Of a stretch of 64,000 nt of DNA, positions 51,093-59,966 are shown piece after piece. Origin of the DNA: Bradyrhizobium manausense (GTDB lineage Bacteria > Pseudomonadota > Alphaproteobacteria > Rhizobiales > Xanthobacteraceae). A program made the position numbers and the translations under genes. The stretch covers positions 24,451-88,450 of the forward strand of contig NZ_JAFCLG010000022.1 in NCBI RefSeq assembly GCF_018129685.1, given 5' to 3'. The notes below the pieces were generated by a model, which was given only the letters and a program-made list of their open reading frames with translations, did no database searches and had not been told where the DNA came from. Numbering within the stretch: the first letter of the stretch is position 1; the number at the start of each line of letters is the position of its first letter.

Positions 51093-51431
51093 TCACCAAT
51101 AGATCCCGTGCCGGTGCAACTCGCGGATCACGCGCGCCTCGGTGGAGGGCTCGCGATGCTGCTTCGGCTTGGCTTCGGCAGTGGGCTGAACTGGCGTTGC
51201 GGCGGGCGCGACTTGGGCCGGCGGAGTTGACGCTGGCGTCGTCGTCGCCGTCTGGACATTCGCCGGCTGTGTCGATGTCGGAGCCTGGGTGGCTTGCGGC
51301 GCGGCCGGCGCCGCCGGTTGCTCGGTCGTCTGGCCAGCATTTGTTGCTGCCAGGCTCAGGCTGCGCGAACCGCCGGCATGGGCCTGGCTCGCCAGCAGCG
51401 ACAGCGTCGCGATCAGGATCAGCTTGCGCAT
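51093..51431 (-). CDS. small exported Pro/Ala/Thr-rich protein
   Basis: A 112-aa protein with a signal peptide (MRKLILIATLSLLASQAHAG). The middle is a low-complexity Ala/Pro/Thr/Gln stretch, and the conserved-looking C terminus reads TEARVIRELHRHGIYW. GAGGGGG lies before the ATG at 51431. It is a typical small periplasmic or surface protein of rhizobia with no assigned role. The C-terminal amphipathic piece is the only part likely to fold. Confidence 0.7.
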   Translation of the reverse strand: MRKLILIATLSLLASQAHAGGSRSLSLAATNAGQTTEQPAAPAAPQATQAPTSTQPANVQTATTTPASTPPAQVAPAATPVQPTAEAKPKQHREPSTEARVIRELHRHGIYW

Positions 51432-51722
51432 GGGACCCCCTCGTTTGGTCAGTCGGCCTGACCTGATTTACGTGTCGTTAGCGGGCGAGGCGGTGCGCAC
51501 CGATCTCGATCAGGGTGGTCCGGCAGGACAGGCGATAGATCAGACTGAACAATTGACCCAACATGACCGAACTCGATTGTTGATCACGAGCGGCAACGAT
51601 AGCCGTAGTCTCTTTCCGGCGGTTTTCGAGGGCCAGGGAAAATGGCTTCGTCCGGGACCGGTGCGATGTCGTCGGAACAGACGGGATGAAGTCGTCTCAC
51701 GGGGGCGTGAGGCTGATCCCGG
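51432..51722. other. intergenic region, no feature seen
   Basis: About 290 nt between two minus-strand genes. I see no convincing ORF, hairpin or RNA. It holds the promoter of the small exported-protein gene by position only. Confidence 0.5.
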
Positions 51723-53159
51723 TCAGAATACCTCGAAATACTCGCGATGCTCCCAATCGGTCACCTCGCTGAGGAAACGGTCGATCTCGGCATTCTTGAT
51801 GTGGGTGTAATAGTCGACGAATTCCGCGCCGAATTTTTCGCGGAAGAACGGATCGTCCTTCAGCGCGCTGACCGCATCCCTCAGCGATTTCGGCAGCAGC
51901 GGCGCCCTGGTCTCGTAGGGCGTGTCGGCGGAAGGGCCAGGGTCCAGCTTGCGATCGACGCCGTCGAGCCCTGCGAGGACCTGCGAGGCCATATAGAGAT
52001 AGGGATTGGCAGCGGGTTCGCCGACGCGGTTCTCCAGCCGCGTGGCGGCATCGCCCGCGTCGCCGAGCACGCGGATCATCACGCCTCTGTTGTCGCGGCC
52101 CCAGATCGCCCGGTCAGGCGCCAGCGAATAGGAGCGGTAGCGCTTGTAGCCGTTGATGGTCGGCGTCGTGAACACGGTGGCCGCACGCGCGTGATCGAGC
52201 AGGCCCGCAAGCCAGGCCCGCCCGAATTCGCTGAGCGGCTGTCCGGCGTCCTTCGCCATGAACAGGTTGTCACCGCTCGCCCGCGAAACGACCGACTGAT
52301 GCAGGTGCCAGCCGCTGGCGAACACATTCGGCAGCTTCGGCCGGCACATGAAGGTGGCGTGATAGCCGTGGCGGCGCGCGATCTGCTTCACAGCGCTTCG
52401 GAACAGCACCATGTTGTCGGCGGGCTCCAGCCCCTTCTTCGGCGCAAAGGTGAACTCGCACTGGCTGGGCCCGAACTCGACCTCGACGGAGCGCAGAGGC
52501 AAGCCGAGCGCGATGATGTCACGCCGCAAGATTTCCAGCACCGGCTCCATCTGATCGAAGCGCTGTTCGGTGAGGTATTGATAGCCGTGGCTAAGCAGGC
52601 TCACCGAGGGTGGCGTGCCGGGCTGGCCGGCGTCCTCGGGCCGCATCTGCGGATCGTCGAGCCTGAAGATATGGAATTCGACCTCGAGCCCGGCGACGAA
52701 ATCGTGGCCGCGGCTGGCGAGTTCATCGAGCACCTTGCGATACAGCCCGCGTGTCGCGAACGGCACCGGGCGGCCGTTCTGGAAGTAGAGGTCGCAGAGC
52801 ACCCAGCCGGTGGTCGGCGCCCATGGCAGCACGCGGAACGTGGTGGGATCGGCGAGCATCAACACGTCGGCCGCGCCCTCCATCTCCTTCATGCCGAAGC
52901 CGCCGCCCGATGTGAACACCGGAAACACCGTGCGGTGCGAGGTGTCCTTGGCGAGCATGGTGGTGGTGATGGAGCAGCCGCTTTCCAGCGAGGCGAGCGC
53001 CTCGGCGGCGATGATGGTCTTGCCGCGCAAGATGCCGTGCTGGTCGGGGAAGGCGAGGCGGATGACCTCGAGGTTCTTGTCCTCGACCAGACGGCGCATG
53101 CGCGACGCCGCGTCCTTCTGCTCATCCGACCACAGCGCATGACGCGCGACGAATGTCAC
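51723..53159 (-). CDS. glutamine synthetase family protein
   Basis: A 478-aa GS-fold enzyme. The N-terminal beta-grasp segment has RLAFPDQHGILRGK. The catalytic barrel has GLEVEFHIF, VEFGPSQCEFTF, the ATP/glutamate segment ASGWHLHQSVVS and ENRVGEPAANPYLYMA, all in family order. It lacks the adenylylation segment of GlnA, which points to a gamma-glutamyl-amine or -anilide ligase group rather than ammonia assimilation. The start is GTG at 53159 with GGAGGAG upstream. A Rieske oxygenase gene lies just upstream in the same direction. That pairing recalls aniline catabolism. Confidence 0.85.
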   Translation of the reverse strand: MTFVARHALWSDEQKDAASRMRRLVEDKNLEVIRLAFPDQHGILRGKTIIAAEALASLESGCSITTTMLAKDTSHRTVFPVFTSGGGFGMKEMEGAADVLMLADPTTFRVLPWAPTTGWVLCDLYFQNGRPVPFATRGLYRKVLDELASRGHDFVAGLEVEFHIFRLDDPQMRPEDAGQPGTPPSVSLLSHGYQYLTEQRFDQMEPVLEILRRDIIALGLPLRSVEVEFGPSQCEFTFAPKKGLEPADNMVLFRSAVKQIARRHGYHATFMCRPKLPNVFASGWHLHQSVVSRASGDNLFMAKDAGQPLSEFGRAWLAGLLDHARAATVFTTPTINGYKRYRSYSLAPDRAIWGRDNRGVMIRVLGDAGDAATRLENRVGEPAANPYLYMASQVLAGLDGVDRKLDPGPSADTPYETRAPLLPKSLRDAVSALKDDPFFREKFGAEFVDYYTHIKNAEIDRFLSEVTDWEHREYFEVF

Positions 53160-53207
53160 TTTGCAGCTCCTCCAGTCGTGAGGCGCGAAGCATGCGCCAC
53201 ATTCTCC

Positions 53208-53293
53208 GTCATTGCGAGGAGCTCTTGCGACGAAGCAATCCAGAAATGCGTCCGAGCTGACAGACTGGATTGCTTCGCTTCGCTCGCAATGAC
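53208..53293. repeat. palindromic repeat, GTCATTGCGAGGAGC family, copy 2
   Basis: GTCATTGCGAGGAGC with GAAGCAATCCAGA is inverted as CTGGATTGCTTC and GCTCGCAATGAC. It is nearly identical to 5526-5610 except for the loop. It fills the gap between the Rieske oxygenase and GS-family genes. Confidence 0.85.
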
Positions 53294-53304
53294 GAGGATA
53301 GACC

Positions 53305-54663
53305 TCACTCCGCCGCCGTCAGCCGGTGCACGTTGTCGGCGATGTCCTTTGGCACCGGCGCCGTCCACGGCGCGCCGCGGCGGCGCTTGACGTCGACTTC
53401 CATCCAATAGGTCTCCCAGCCGCGCGTCGGCCCGATGCCGTCCATCGTCGCCGGTCCCTGAATGCTGCGCGCATTGGCCTCATCCAGAAACAGCATCGGC
53501 TTCTCGCCGCCGCCGACCTTCTCGATTTCCTGCCGCAGCAGCCGACGATATTGCACGATGGCCTTGTCGCTCGAACCGAGATGCTCCTTGGTGCGATCCT
53601 GGATCGCGCCCATCGACTCCACCGCCCACTGGTCGTGGACGTTGATATCGTTGCCCATGCCGGTATAAGTCGCGGTTCTCTGCTCGTGCGGATCGAAGCC
53701 GTAATCGTTGCTGCGGTTCTTGCGCGAGACGTAATTGGGCAGCTCGTAGAGCTCGAGCCGCTGGTCGCGCATCTTCTTCTTGTCGACCGGGTTCGAATAG
53801 CTGGTGAAGATCGCGTACCAGTAGCAGTTCTCGTCATCGACAGGCACGTGCCACTGCGTGATCGTCATCTCGGTGCTCATGGGAATGACGAAGCCATGCG
53901 GGAACAGCTGGTTGGTGACGCGCACATGCGTGCGCTCCTCGTCGATCTCGCGCAGCGCGATCAGCCGCAGGCCATATTCGGTGTGCTCGACATTGATGAT
54001 GGGGCGGTCGTACTCGCGCAGGATTTTCGTCATCGGCAGGTCGCTGCCGGCGGAGGCGCCGCGGAACTGTTTGCCGTAAGCGGTGGAGGTGTCCTCGTCC
54101 TCGAAGAAGCGATGCAGATAGGAGGCGTGCGCGGGATCGATGCCGACCTCCAGGGCCTGCAGCCAGTTGCAGGCCATGTGGCCCTTGAACGCAAAGGTGT
54201 GCGTTCCGGGCGCGACGAAGCAGTCGATCTCCGGGAAAGCGGGCGGCTCACCCTCGCCCAGATAGGCCCAGAGGATGCCGCTCTTCTCGACCACCGGATA
54301 AGAGCGCTGGCGGATGTTCTGGCAGAGTTTTGAATCCTTCGGCTCGGCAGGAGTCTCGATGCACTGGCCTGATGCGTCGAACAGCCAGCCATGGAAAGCG
54401 CAGCGCAGTCCGCCATGTTCGAGCCGGCCGAAGGCGAGGTCGGCGCCGCGATGGGCGCAGTGGCGATCGATCAGTCCGTAACGCCCCTGCTCGTCGCGAA
54501 ACAGCACCAGGTTTTCCCCGAGCAGACGGACGGGGCGGATCGGCCGCTCGCCTTCCAATTCATCGACCAGCGCCGCCGGTTGCCAGTAGTTCCGCATCAG
54601 CTTTCCGCACGGGTCTTTCGGCCCGGTGCGGGTGATCAGGTCGTTCTGCTCCTGGCTCATCAT
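53305..54663 (-). CDS. Rieske non-heme iron oxygenase, large subunit
   Basis: A 452-aa oxygenase of the phthalate dioxygenase type. The Rieske cluster ligands are in DRHCAHRGADL and LRCAFHGWLFD (Cys-x-His and Cys-x-x-His, about residues 68-93). The catalytic iron site has DPAHASYLHRFF near 176, with the bridging Asp. It is a single-subunit type with no beta subunit or reductase gene nearby, so electrons must come from elsewhere. The gene is followed by the GS-family gene. The substrate is unknown; demethylation, ring hydroxylation or aniline-type deamination are all possible. Confidence 0.88.
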   Translation of the reverse strand: MMSQEQNDLITRTGPKDPCGKLMRNYWQPAALVDELEGERPIRPVRLLGENLVLFRDEQGRYGLIDRHCAHRGADLAFGRLEHGGLRCAFHGWLFDASGQCIETPAEPKDSKLCQNIRQRSYPVVEKSGILWAYLGEGEPPAFPEIDCFVAPGTHTFAFKGHMACNWLQALEVGIDPAHASYLHRFFEDEDTSTAYGKQFRGASAGSDLPMTKILREYDRPIINVEHTEYGLRLIALREIDEERTHVRVTNQLFPHGFVIPMSTEMTITQWHVPVDDENCYWYAIFTSYSNPVDKKKMRDQRLELYELPNYVSRKNRSNDYGFDPHEQRTATYTGMGNDINVHDQWAVESMGAIQDRTKEHLGSSDKAIVQYRRLLRQEIEKVGGGEKPMLFLDEANARSIQGPATMDGIGPTRGWETYWMEVDVKRRRGAPWTAPVPKDIADNVHRLTAAE

Positions 54664-54772
54664 GGCGGTCGCGTCCTTTTGCCAGAGGGGCGTTTCTGTT
54701 CGCCTATTGAACTAATGGTCGAATTATGACATGCCCTAGCTCGGCAGCAAGCACTATTTTGCAGGACCATCC

Positions 54773-55558
54773 ATGCCCAAACTGAAGCGGAGCGAGACGG
54801 GCGAGCGGGCGACGGATTTCGTCGAAGCGCTCGATCGCGGCCTGCGTCTGTTGCAATGCTTCGGCACCAACACAGGTCCCATGACGCTGAGCGATCTCGC
54901 CCGCGCCGCCGAGCTGCCGCGTGCGACCACGCGGCGCATGCTGTTCACCCTCCAGCGCGGCGGCTTCGTCAGCGGTGATGGAAAGCTGTTCTCGCTGACG
55001 CCTCATGTGCTGACGCTGGCGGCGTCCTATCTGCGCTCGAACCAGCTGGTCACGGTGCTGCAGCCTGTGCTCGACCGGGTTGCCACCGCGGCCAACGAGA
55101 TCTCCTCGCTCGCGGTGCTCGACGGCGACGATGTCGTGTTCATCGCCCGCAGCAGCCCGGCCCGGATGTTTTCGGGCGGTCTCGAGATCGGCTATCGCCT
55201 GCCCGCGTTTTGCACCTCGGTCGGCCGCGCCATGCTCGGCCAGCTCGGCGATGTCGATCTGCTCGCGCGACTGAAGAAGATGAAGCGCGAGACGCTGACG
55301 CCGCAGACGGTGACCGATCCCAAGGCGCTGCTCGCGCGTATCACGGCTGATCGAGCCCAAGGCTACTCGCTGGTCGACCGCGAAGCCGAGCCGCATTTCC
55401 GCTCCATCTCGGTGCCGGTGCGCCGCTACGACGGTGTGATCGTCGCCGCCATCAACATGGGCGCGCATGTCGACCGCGTGCCGGCGCAGGAATTGATCGA
55501 CCGCTTCCTGCCGCTACTGCGCGAGGGTGCGGAGGATGTGAAGGACAGATTGTTGTGA
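54773..55558 (+). CDS. IclR family transcriptional regulator (PcaR/PobR-like)
   Basis: A 261-aa regulator. The N-terminal winged helix (about 12-75) reads FVEALDRGLRLLQCFG with AELPRATTRRMLFTLQ. The IclR effector domain (about 90-255) has LEIGYRLPAFCTSVGRAMLG with the Cys typical of the PcaU/PcaR/PobR branch, which binds aromatic acids. It is divergent from the Rieske-GS operon with a 109-nt gap, so it most likely controls that operon with an aromatic effector. Confidence 0.9.
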   Translation: MPKLKRSETGERATDFVEALDRGLRLLQCFGTNTGPMTLSDLARAAELPRATTRRMLFTLQRGGFVSGDGKLFSLTPHVLTLAASYLRSNQLVTVLQPVLDRVATAANEISSLAVLDGDDVVFIARSSPARMFSGGLEIGYRLPAFCTSVGRAMLGQLGDVDLLARLKKMKRETLTPQTVTDPKALLARITADRAQGYSLVDREAEPHFRSISVPVRRYDGVIVAAINMGAHVDRVPAQELIDRFLPLLREGAEDVKDRLL

Positions 55559-55902
55559 GAAATGACATGACGGGTACCCCTCTTCTCACGCTGACGCACA
55601 TGGACACCGGCGTGACGTTCTATCATCTGAACGATGAGAGGGCGTTTTTTGAATGGTTGACGCGGATTCCTTGCGTGCAGAGTTGCGAGGGCGAGGGCAA
55701 TCGGGGGCTGGTTGTTCGATTGAAGCGCCGTCCGGGGAAGGACGATCTCCGGCAGCTTCTTGCGCTTTGCTATCGCTATGGCGTCGACATGACGCAATTG
55801 GCGAAGTTCGAGACGCCAAAAAATCGCGTCTGGTTCCGGGATCCACAGAAGTACTGGTACCGTGCTGTGTTCGGAAAACCGCCCGCACGGCGGAAATCGT
55901 GA
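55555..55902 (+). CDS. hypothetical protein of 115 aa
   Basis: A small basic protein (MTGTPLLTLTHMDTGVTFYH near its start, KNRVWFRDPQKYWYRAVFG near the end). The GTG at 55555 overlaps the IclR stop codon (GTGA), with AAGGAC upstream; ATG at 55567 is the other option. I know no domain. Codon use is less GC-biased than in its neighbours. Translational coupling to the regulator suggests it is real. Confidence 0.55.
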   Translation: MRNDMTGTPLLTLTHMDTGVTFYHLNDERAFFEWLTRIPCVQSCEGEGNRGLVVRLKRRPGKDDLRQLLALCYRYGVDMTQLAKFETPKNRVWFRDPQKYWYRAVFGKPPARRKS

Positions 55903-56062
55903 CAGACACGGTGAACGGCGCTTCGCCGATCCACCCTATGAGTGCTCACCGCTCCGCTGCCTCGCGCTCGATGTCGCTGCCCCCCTCGGCCGTGAAGACC
56001 AGCCGGATGCTGCGGACCCCCCGGCGTCATGCGTGCTCTTACATCAGCGCGCTTCGCCGCGA

Positions 56063-56458
56063 CTAGCTGCGGTTGCGCATCCAATCGGCAAGACCGGATA
56101 GCGCCCGGTCGAGGTCCTGCCTCGCAGTGGCGTCCGTGACAGTCTCCTCCAGCGCGCCGCGCATGCACTTGAGCCACGCATCGCGTTCGGCGTCCCCGAT
56201 GGCAAAGCCGATGTGCCGCTGCCGCAGCCGCGGATGGCCTTTCTCGGGGGAATAGAGTTTTGGGCCGCCGGTCCATTCGGTGAGATAGCGCTTCAGGACG
56301 TCCCTGATCAGACCGAGGTCGTCCGCATGCATGGCGCGGATCACCTTCGCCTCCGGCAGCGTGTCCATGCGGTCGTAGAAGCGGTCGACCAGGGCGTCGA
56401 TCGTGGCGCTCCCGCCGATCCGCTCGAACATGGTGGTGGTGACGTCGCTGTCGCTCAT
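56063..56458 (-). CDS. group II truncated haemoglobin
   Basis: A 131-aa truncated globin. It starts MFERIGGSATIDALVDRFYDRM, has the usual YLTEWTGGPKLYSP and the heme-binding His in RLRQRHIGF, followed by WLKCMRGALEE. The set is typical of the trHbO (group II) class. It lies 12 nt downstream of boxR, so the two are co-transcribed. In a pathway whose oxygenase is a low-oxygen diiron enzyme, a globin might deliver or buffer O2, but no direct evidence is in the sequence. Confidence 0.88.
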   Translation of the reverse strand: MSDSDVTTTMFERIGGSATIDALVDRFYDRMDTLPEAKVIRAMHADDLGLIRDVLKRYLTEWTGGPKLYSPEKGHPRLRQRHIGFAIGDAERDAWLKCMRGALEETVTDATARQDLDRALSGLADWMRNRS

Positions 56459-56470
56459 ATGAGGTTCCGT

Positions 56471-57379
56471 TTACAGCGCGACGCTGCGCAGCCCAAAGCT
56501 GCGGGCTTCGTTCTGCAACACCGGCCGCACCGCATCGATCAGCCTTGCAGCGGCGGCATCGACGCTCAGCCCTGCCGTATCCACCACCGCCGTCGCGCGC
56601 GCGTAGAGCGGCTCGCGGCTGAGCAGGATATTACGTAGCTCAGCCATCGCGGAGCGATCGTCCGCCATCGGCCGCAGATCGCCCTGGCGTCGGACGCGGG
56701 CCATGTGCTCCTCGGGCTCGGCCTTCAGCCAGATCGTATAGAACGACGTCAGGATCTGGTCGAAGGTCAGCGGCTCCGAGACGATGCCGCCGCCGGTCGC
56801 CAGCACCATGAGCTCGTTGCGCGCCAGCAGCTGCTGCAGCGCCGCCTGCTCCATGCGCCTGAAACCTTCCTGGCCATAGAGAGCGATGATCTCGGCGACC
56901 GAGAGGCCGTTCTGCTGCTCAACCTCCTTGTTGAGCTCGACAAAGCTCCAGCCGATCTTCTTCGCCAGCATTCGCCCGAGCGTCGATTTGCCGGCGCCGC
57001 GCAGGCCAATCAGCGCAATGCCGCAGAACGGTGCGCGCCGCGGCGCGGTTGCGCTGCCGCCGGCGAGCAGATCCTTGGCTTGCGCGATTTGCGCCGGTGT
57101 CGCCTTGCGCAGGAGATCGCGAAACATCTGCCAGTCCGGCGTCGGATCGGCTGAGGGCAGCAAATCTTCGAGATGCGCGCCCATTGCGTCGGAGACGCGG
57201 CGCAGGAGCACGATCGACACATTGCCCTTGCCGCTCTCGAGCTGCGCGATGTAGCGCTCCGAAATTCCCGATACCTTGGCGAGCACTTTTCGCGACATGC
57301 CGCGCAGCGCGCGCATGGTGCGCACACGCTGGCCGAGTTGTTCGAGAAACCGGGATTCGGCGTCGGGACTGTCGGTCAT
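56471..57379 (-). CDS. boxR: BoxR-type regulator (XRE domain plus shikimate kinase-like domain)
   Basis: A 302-aa repressor-type protein. The N-terminal XRE helix-turn-helix (about 12-72) reads GQRVRTMRALRGMSRKVLA and VSGISERYIAQLESGKGN. The C-terminal domain (about 118-290) is shikimate kinase-like with P-loop LIGLRGAGKSTLGRML. In Azoarcus BoxR and BzdR this kinase-fold domain binds benzoyl-CoA and relieves repression. It is divergent from the benzoate-CoA ligase gene with a 122-nt gap. The ATG at 57379 is the only good start. Confidence 0.93.
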   Translation of the reverse strand: MTDSPDAESRFLEQLGQRVRTMRALRGMSRKVLAKVSGISERYIAQLESGKGNVSIVLLRRVSDAMGAHLEDLLPSADPTPDWQMFRDLLRKATPAQIAQAKDLLAGGSATAPRRAPFCGIALIGLRGAGKSTLGRMLAKKIGWSFVELNKEVEQQNGLSVAEIIALYGQEGFRRMEQAALQQLLARNELMVLATGGGIVSEPLTFDQILTSFYTIWLKAEPEEHMARVRRQGDLRPMADDRSAMAELRNILLSREPLYARATAVVDTAGLSVDAAAARLIDAVRPVLQNEARSFGLRSVAL

Positions 57380-57415
57380 GAGCCTTCTTTACAGATGTCC
57401 TGCGGCGCGTTTTAA

Positions 57416-57429
57416 TGAAACATAATGCC
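57416..57429. promoter_or_regulatory. degenerate BoxR-type site in the boxR-bclA gap
   Basis: TGAAACATAATGCC fits TGMA-N6-TGCM with the same ACA core as 47397-47410 and 60501-60514. A TTGACA (57438-57443) and a TATAAT (57473-57478) are nearby, but 29 nt apart, so they are not one promoter. Confidence 0.45.
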
Positions 57430-57501
57430 TGCCGGCATTGACAGCAAGCCGCCGCAGTGTCTTTCTATGAATTATAATTCTAAAATTCGGGGGAGACGAC
57501 C

Positions 57502-59043
57502 GTGAGCGAGGGTTCCTACAATGCGGTGACCTGGCTGCTCGACCGTAATGTCGAGGAAGGCAGGGGCAACAAGCTCGCCTTCGACGATACCGTCTCGCGG
57601 CTGACCTACGGCGAGCTCCAGCAACAGACCCGTCGCGCCGCCAACATGCTGCGCCGGCTCGGCGTCCGCCGCGAGGAACGCGTGGCGATGATCATGCTGG
57701 ACACGGTCGATTTCCCGATCGTGTTCCTGGGCGCGATCCGCGCTGGCATCGTGCCGGTGCCGCTCAACACGCTGCTGACCGCGGACCAATACGCCTACAT
57801 ACTCGCCGACTGCCGCGCCCGCGTGCTGTTCGTCTCCGAGGCGCTCTATCCCGTCATCAAGGACGTCGTCGGCCGCATGCCCGATCTCGAGCATGTCGTG
57901 GTCTCGGGCGCCAGGCAGAATGGACACAAGCAGCTCGCCGAGGAAATCTCAGGCGAGAGCGATCAGTTCACGACGGCTGCAACGCATACGGATGAGCCGG
58001 CGTTCTGGCTCTATTCGTCGGGATCGACCGGCATGCCCAAGGGCGTGCGTCATATCCATTCGAATTTGCAGGCGACAGCGGATACCTACGCCAAGCAGGT
58101 GCTCGGCATTCGCGAGAGCGATGTCTGTCTGTCCGCTGCAAAGCTGTTCTTTGCTTATGGTCTCGGCAATGCGCTGACCTTCCCGATGTCGGTCGGCGCC
58201 ACCGTGGTGCTCAACAGCGAGCGGCCGACGCCGGCGCGCATGTTCGACCTGATGAACCGCTACGATCCGTCGATCTTCTACGGCGTGCCGACATTGTTCG
58301 CGGCGATGCTCAACGACGAGACGATGAAGGGTGAACGCGGCGGCAAGTCGCTTCGCATTTGCACCTCGGCCGGCGAGGCGCTGCCGGCATCCGTCGGCAA
58401 CAGCTGGAGATCACGCTTCGGCGTCGACATCCTCGACGGCGTAGGTTCGACCGAGTTGTTGCACATCTTCCTGTCGAACGCGCCCGGCGACATCAAATAT
58501 GGCTCATCTGGAAAACCGGTGCCGGGCTATGCGGTGCGGCTCGTCAACGAGGCCGGCCAGGACGTCGCCGACGGCGAGGTCGGCGAGCTGCTGGTCGATG
58601 CGCCCTCGGCGGGTGAAGGCTACTGGAACCAGCGCCACAAGAGCCGTCGCACATTTGAGGGGCCATGGACTCGCACCGGCGACAAATATGTCCGCGACGC
58701 CGAGGGACGCTACACGTTCTGCGGCCGCGCCGACGACATGTTCAAGGTCTCCGGCATCTGGGTCTCGCCCTTCGAAGTCGAGAGTGCGCTGATCACGCAT
58801 CCCGCGGTGCTGGAGGCCGCGGTCGTGCCTGAAGCCGATCCGGAAGGTCTCTTGAAACCAAAGGCTTACGTCGTGCTGCGCCCCGGCGCGCCGACGCGCG
58901 ATCTGCAGGAGATGTTGAAGGAGCACGTCAAGCAGAAGATCGGCCCATGGAAATATCCGCGCTGGATCGACGTGGTGGACTCGCTGCCCAAGACGGCGAC
59001 GGGGAAGATCCAACGGTTCAAGCTGCGCGAGGGCGCGAGTTGA
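57502..59043 (+). CDS. bclA: benzoate-CoA ligase
   Basis: A 513-aa AMP-forming acyl-CoA ligase. The AMP-binding motif is YSSGSTGMPKGV (near 172), followed by FAYGLGNALTFPM (the benzoate ligase acid-binding segment), FYGVPTLFAAML and the C-terminal RADDMFKVSGIWVSPFEVE with the catalytic Lys in KTATGKIQRFKL. It activates benzoate (perhaps related aromatic acids) to the CoA thioester with ATP, the first step of the box pathway. The start is GTG at 57502 with GGGGGAG upstream. It is divergent from boxR. Confidence 0.92.
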   Translation: MSEGSYNAVTWLLDRNVEEGRGNKLAFDDTVSRLTYGELQQQTRRAANMLRRLGVRREERVAMIMLDTVDFPIVFLGAIRAGIVPVPLNTLLTADQYAYILADCRARVLFVSEALYPVIKDVVGRMPDLEHVVVSGARQNGHKQLAEEISGESDQFTTAATHTDEPAFWLYSSGSTGMPKGVRHIHSNLQATADTYAKQVLGIRESDVCLSAAKLFFAYGLGNALTFPMSVGATVVLNSERPTPARMFDLMNRYDPSIFYGVPTLFAAMLNDETMKGERGGKSLRICTSAGEALPASVGNSWRSRFGVDILDGVGSTELLHIFLSNAPGDIKYGSSGKPVPGYAVRLVNEAGQDVADGEVGELLVDAPSAGEGYWNQRHKSRRTFEGPWTRTGDKYVRDAEGRYTFCGRADDMFKVSGIWVSPFEVESALITHPAVLEAAVVPEADPEGLLKPKAYVVLRPGAPTRDLQEMLKEHVKQKIGPWKYPRWIDVVDSLPKTATGKIQRFKLREGAS

Positions 59044-59129
59044 GCGCGACGTCGCGGCGGAACAGCTTGCTTACCCCCCTCCAGGGGAGGGTGGGCATCG
59101 TCTCTGCGGCTTAGCAATGGGAATTGCTC

Positions 59130-59948
59130 ATGACCAACCTCACCCCCACCGGCTTTCTCGACATCGGCACCGCCCGCCTGGAATACAAATGGCTCGCGCC
59201 GCTGGTCACCGACGCTCCGACGATCGTTATGCTGCACGAAGGCCTCGGCTCCGTCGGCCTGTGGAACGACTTTCCGGAAAAACTCCAGCAGGCCACCGGC
59301 GCCGGCATTTTCGCGTACTCACGCGCAGGCTATGGCCAATCGAGTCCCGTGATGCTGCCGCGTCCGCTCGATTACATGCAGCGCGAGGCGCTGGATGTGC
59401 TGCCGAAAGTCCTCGATGCGATTCCCTTCAGGCGCGGCCTGTTGCTCGGCCATTCCGACGGCGGCTCGATTGCGACGATTTATGCCGGTTCACATCAGGA
59501 TCATCGCCTGCAAGGCATCGCGCTGATCGCGCCGCATTTCATCGTCGAGGACGTCTCGGTGAAGTCCATCGCCGCGATCAAGACCGCCTATGAGACCACC
59601 GATCTCAAGGCCAAGCTGGCGCGCTGGCACAAGGACGTCGACAACGCCTTTTACGGCTGGAATGACGCCTGGCTCGACCCAAAATTCCGTGACTGGGACA
59701 TTTCGGAATATCTGGCCTATATCCGCGTTCCCGTATTGGTCGTGCAGGGACGGGATGACCAATATGGGACACTGCGTCAGGTCGAAATTGCGCAGGAAGA
59801 GTGCTACTGTCCGGTAGATCTAGAAATCATTTCAGACGCGGGCCATTCCCCGCATCGTGAAGCGCCAAGGGTGACGCTTGACGCGATTGAGCAATTTGCA
59901 AGAGCGGCCCTGCGCGACGATCAGGGACTTCGGGGACACGCTGCGTGA
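59130..59948 (+). CDS. alpha/beta hydrolase (box-cluster type)
   Basis: A 272-aa alpha/beta hydrolase. The oxyanion region is LHEGLGSVGLWNDFP, the nucleophile elbow GHSDGGSIATIYAG (Ser near 116), and the late catalytic His in SDAGHSPHREAP. The LGSVxLWxDFP form is often found beside benzoate or other CoA-thioester pathways. It could be a thioesterase that frees CoA from dead-end intermediates, or a lactonase; this is inference. The gene follows the ligase by 86 nt and precedes the DUF309 gene by 18 nt. Confidence 0.82.
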   Translation: MTNLTPTGFLDIGTARLEYKWLAPLVTDAPTIVMLHEGLGSVGLWNDFPEKLQQATGAGIFAYSRAGYGQSSPVMLPRPLDYMQREALDVLPKVLDAIPFRRGLLLGHSDGGSIATIYAGSHQDHRLQGIALIAPHFIVEDVSVKSIAAIKTAYETTDLKAKLARWHKDVDNAFYGWNDAWLDPKFRDWDISEYLAYIRVPVLVVQGRDDQYGTLRQVEIAQEECYCPVDLEIISDAGHSPHREAPRVTLDAIEQFARAALRDDQGLRGHAA

Positions 59949-59966
59949 TCATGTGGAGGCGCATCC

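Noticed and set aside
57438..57478. TTGACA and TATAAT read as a sigma-70 promoter for bclA
   Set aside because: The spacing is 29 nt instead of about 17, so they cannot form one promoter; the TATAAT alone may still be a -10 element.
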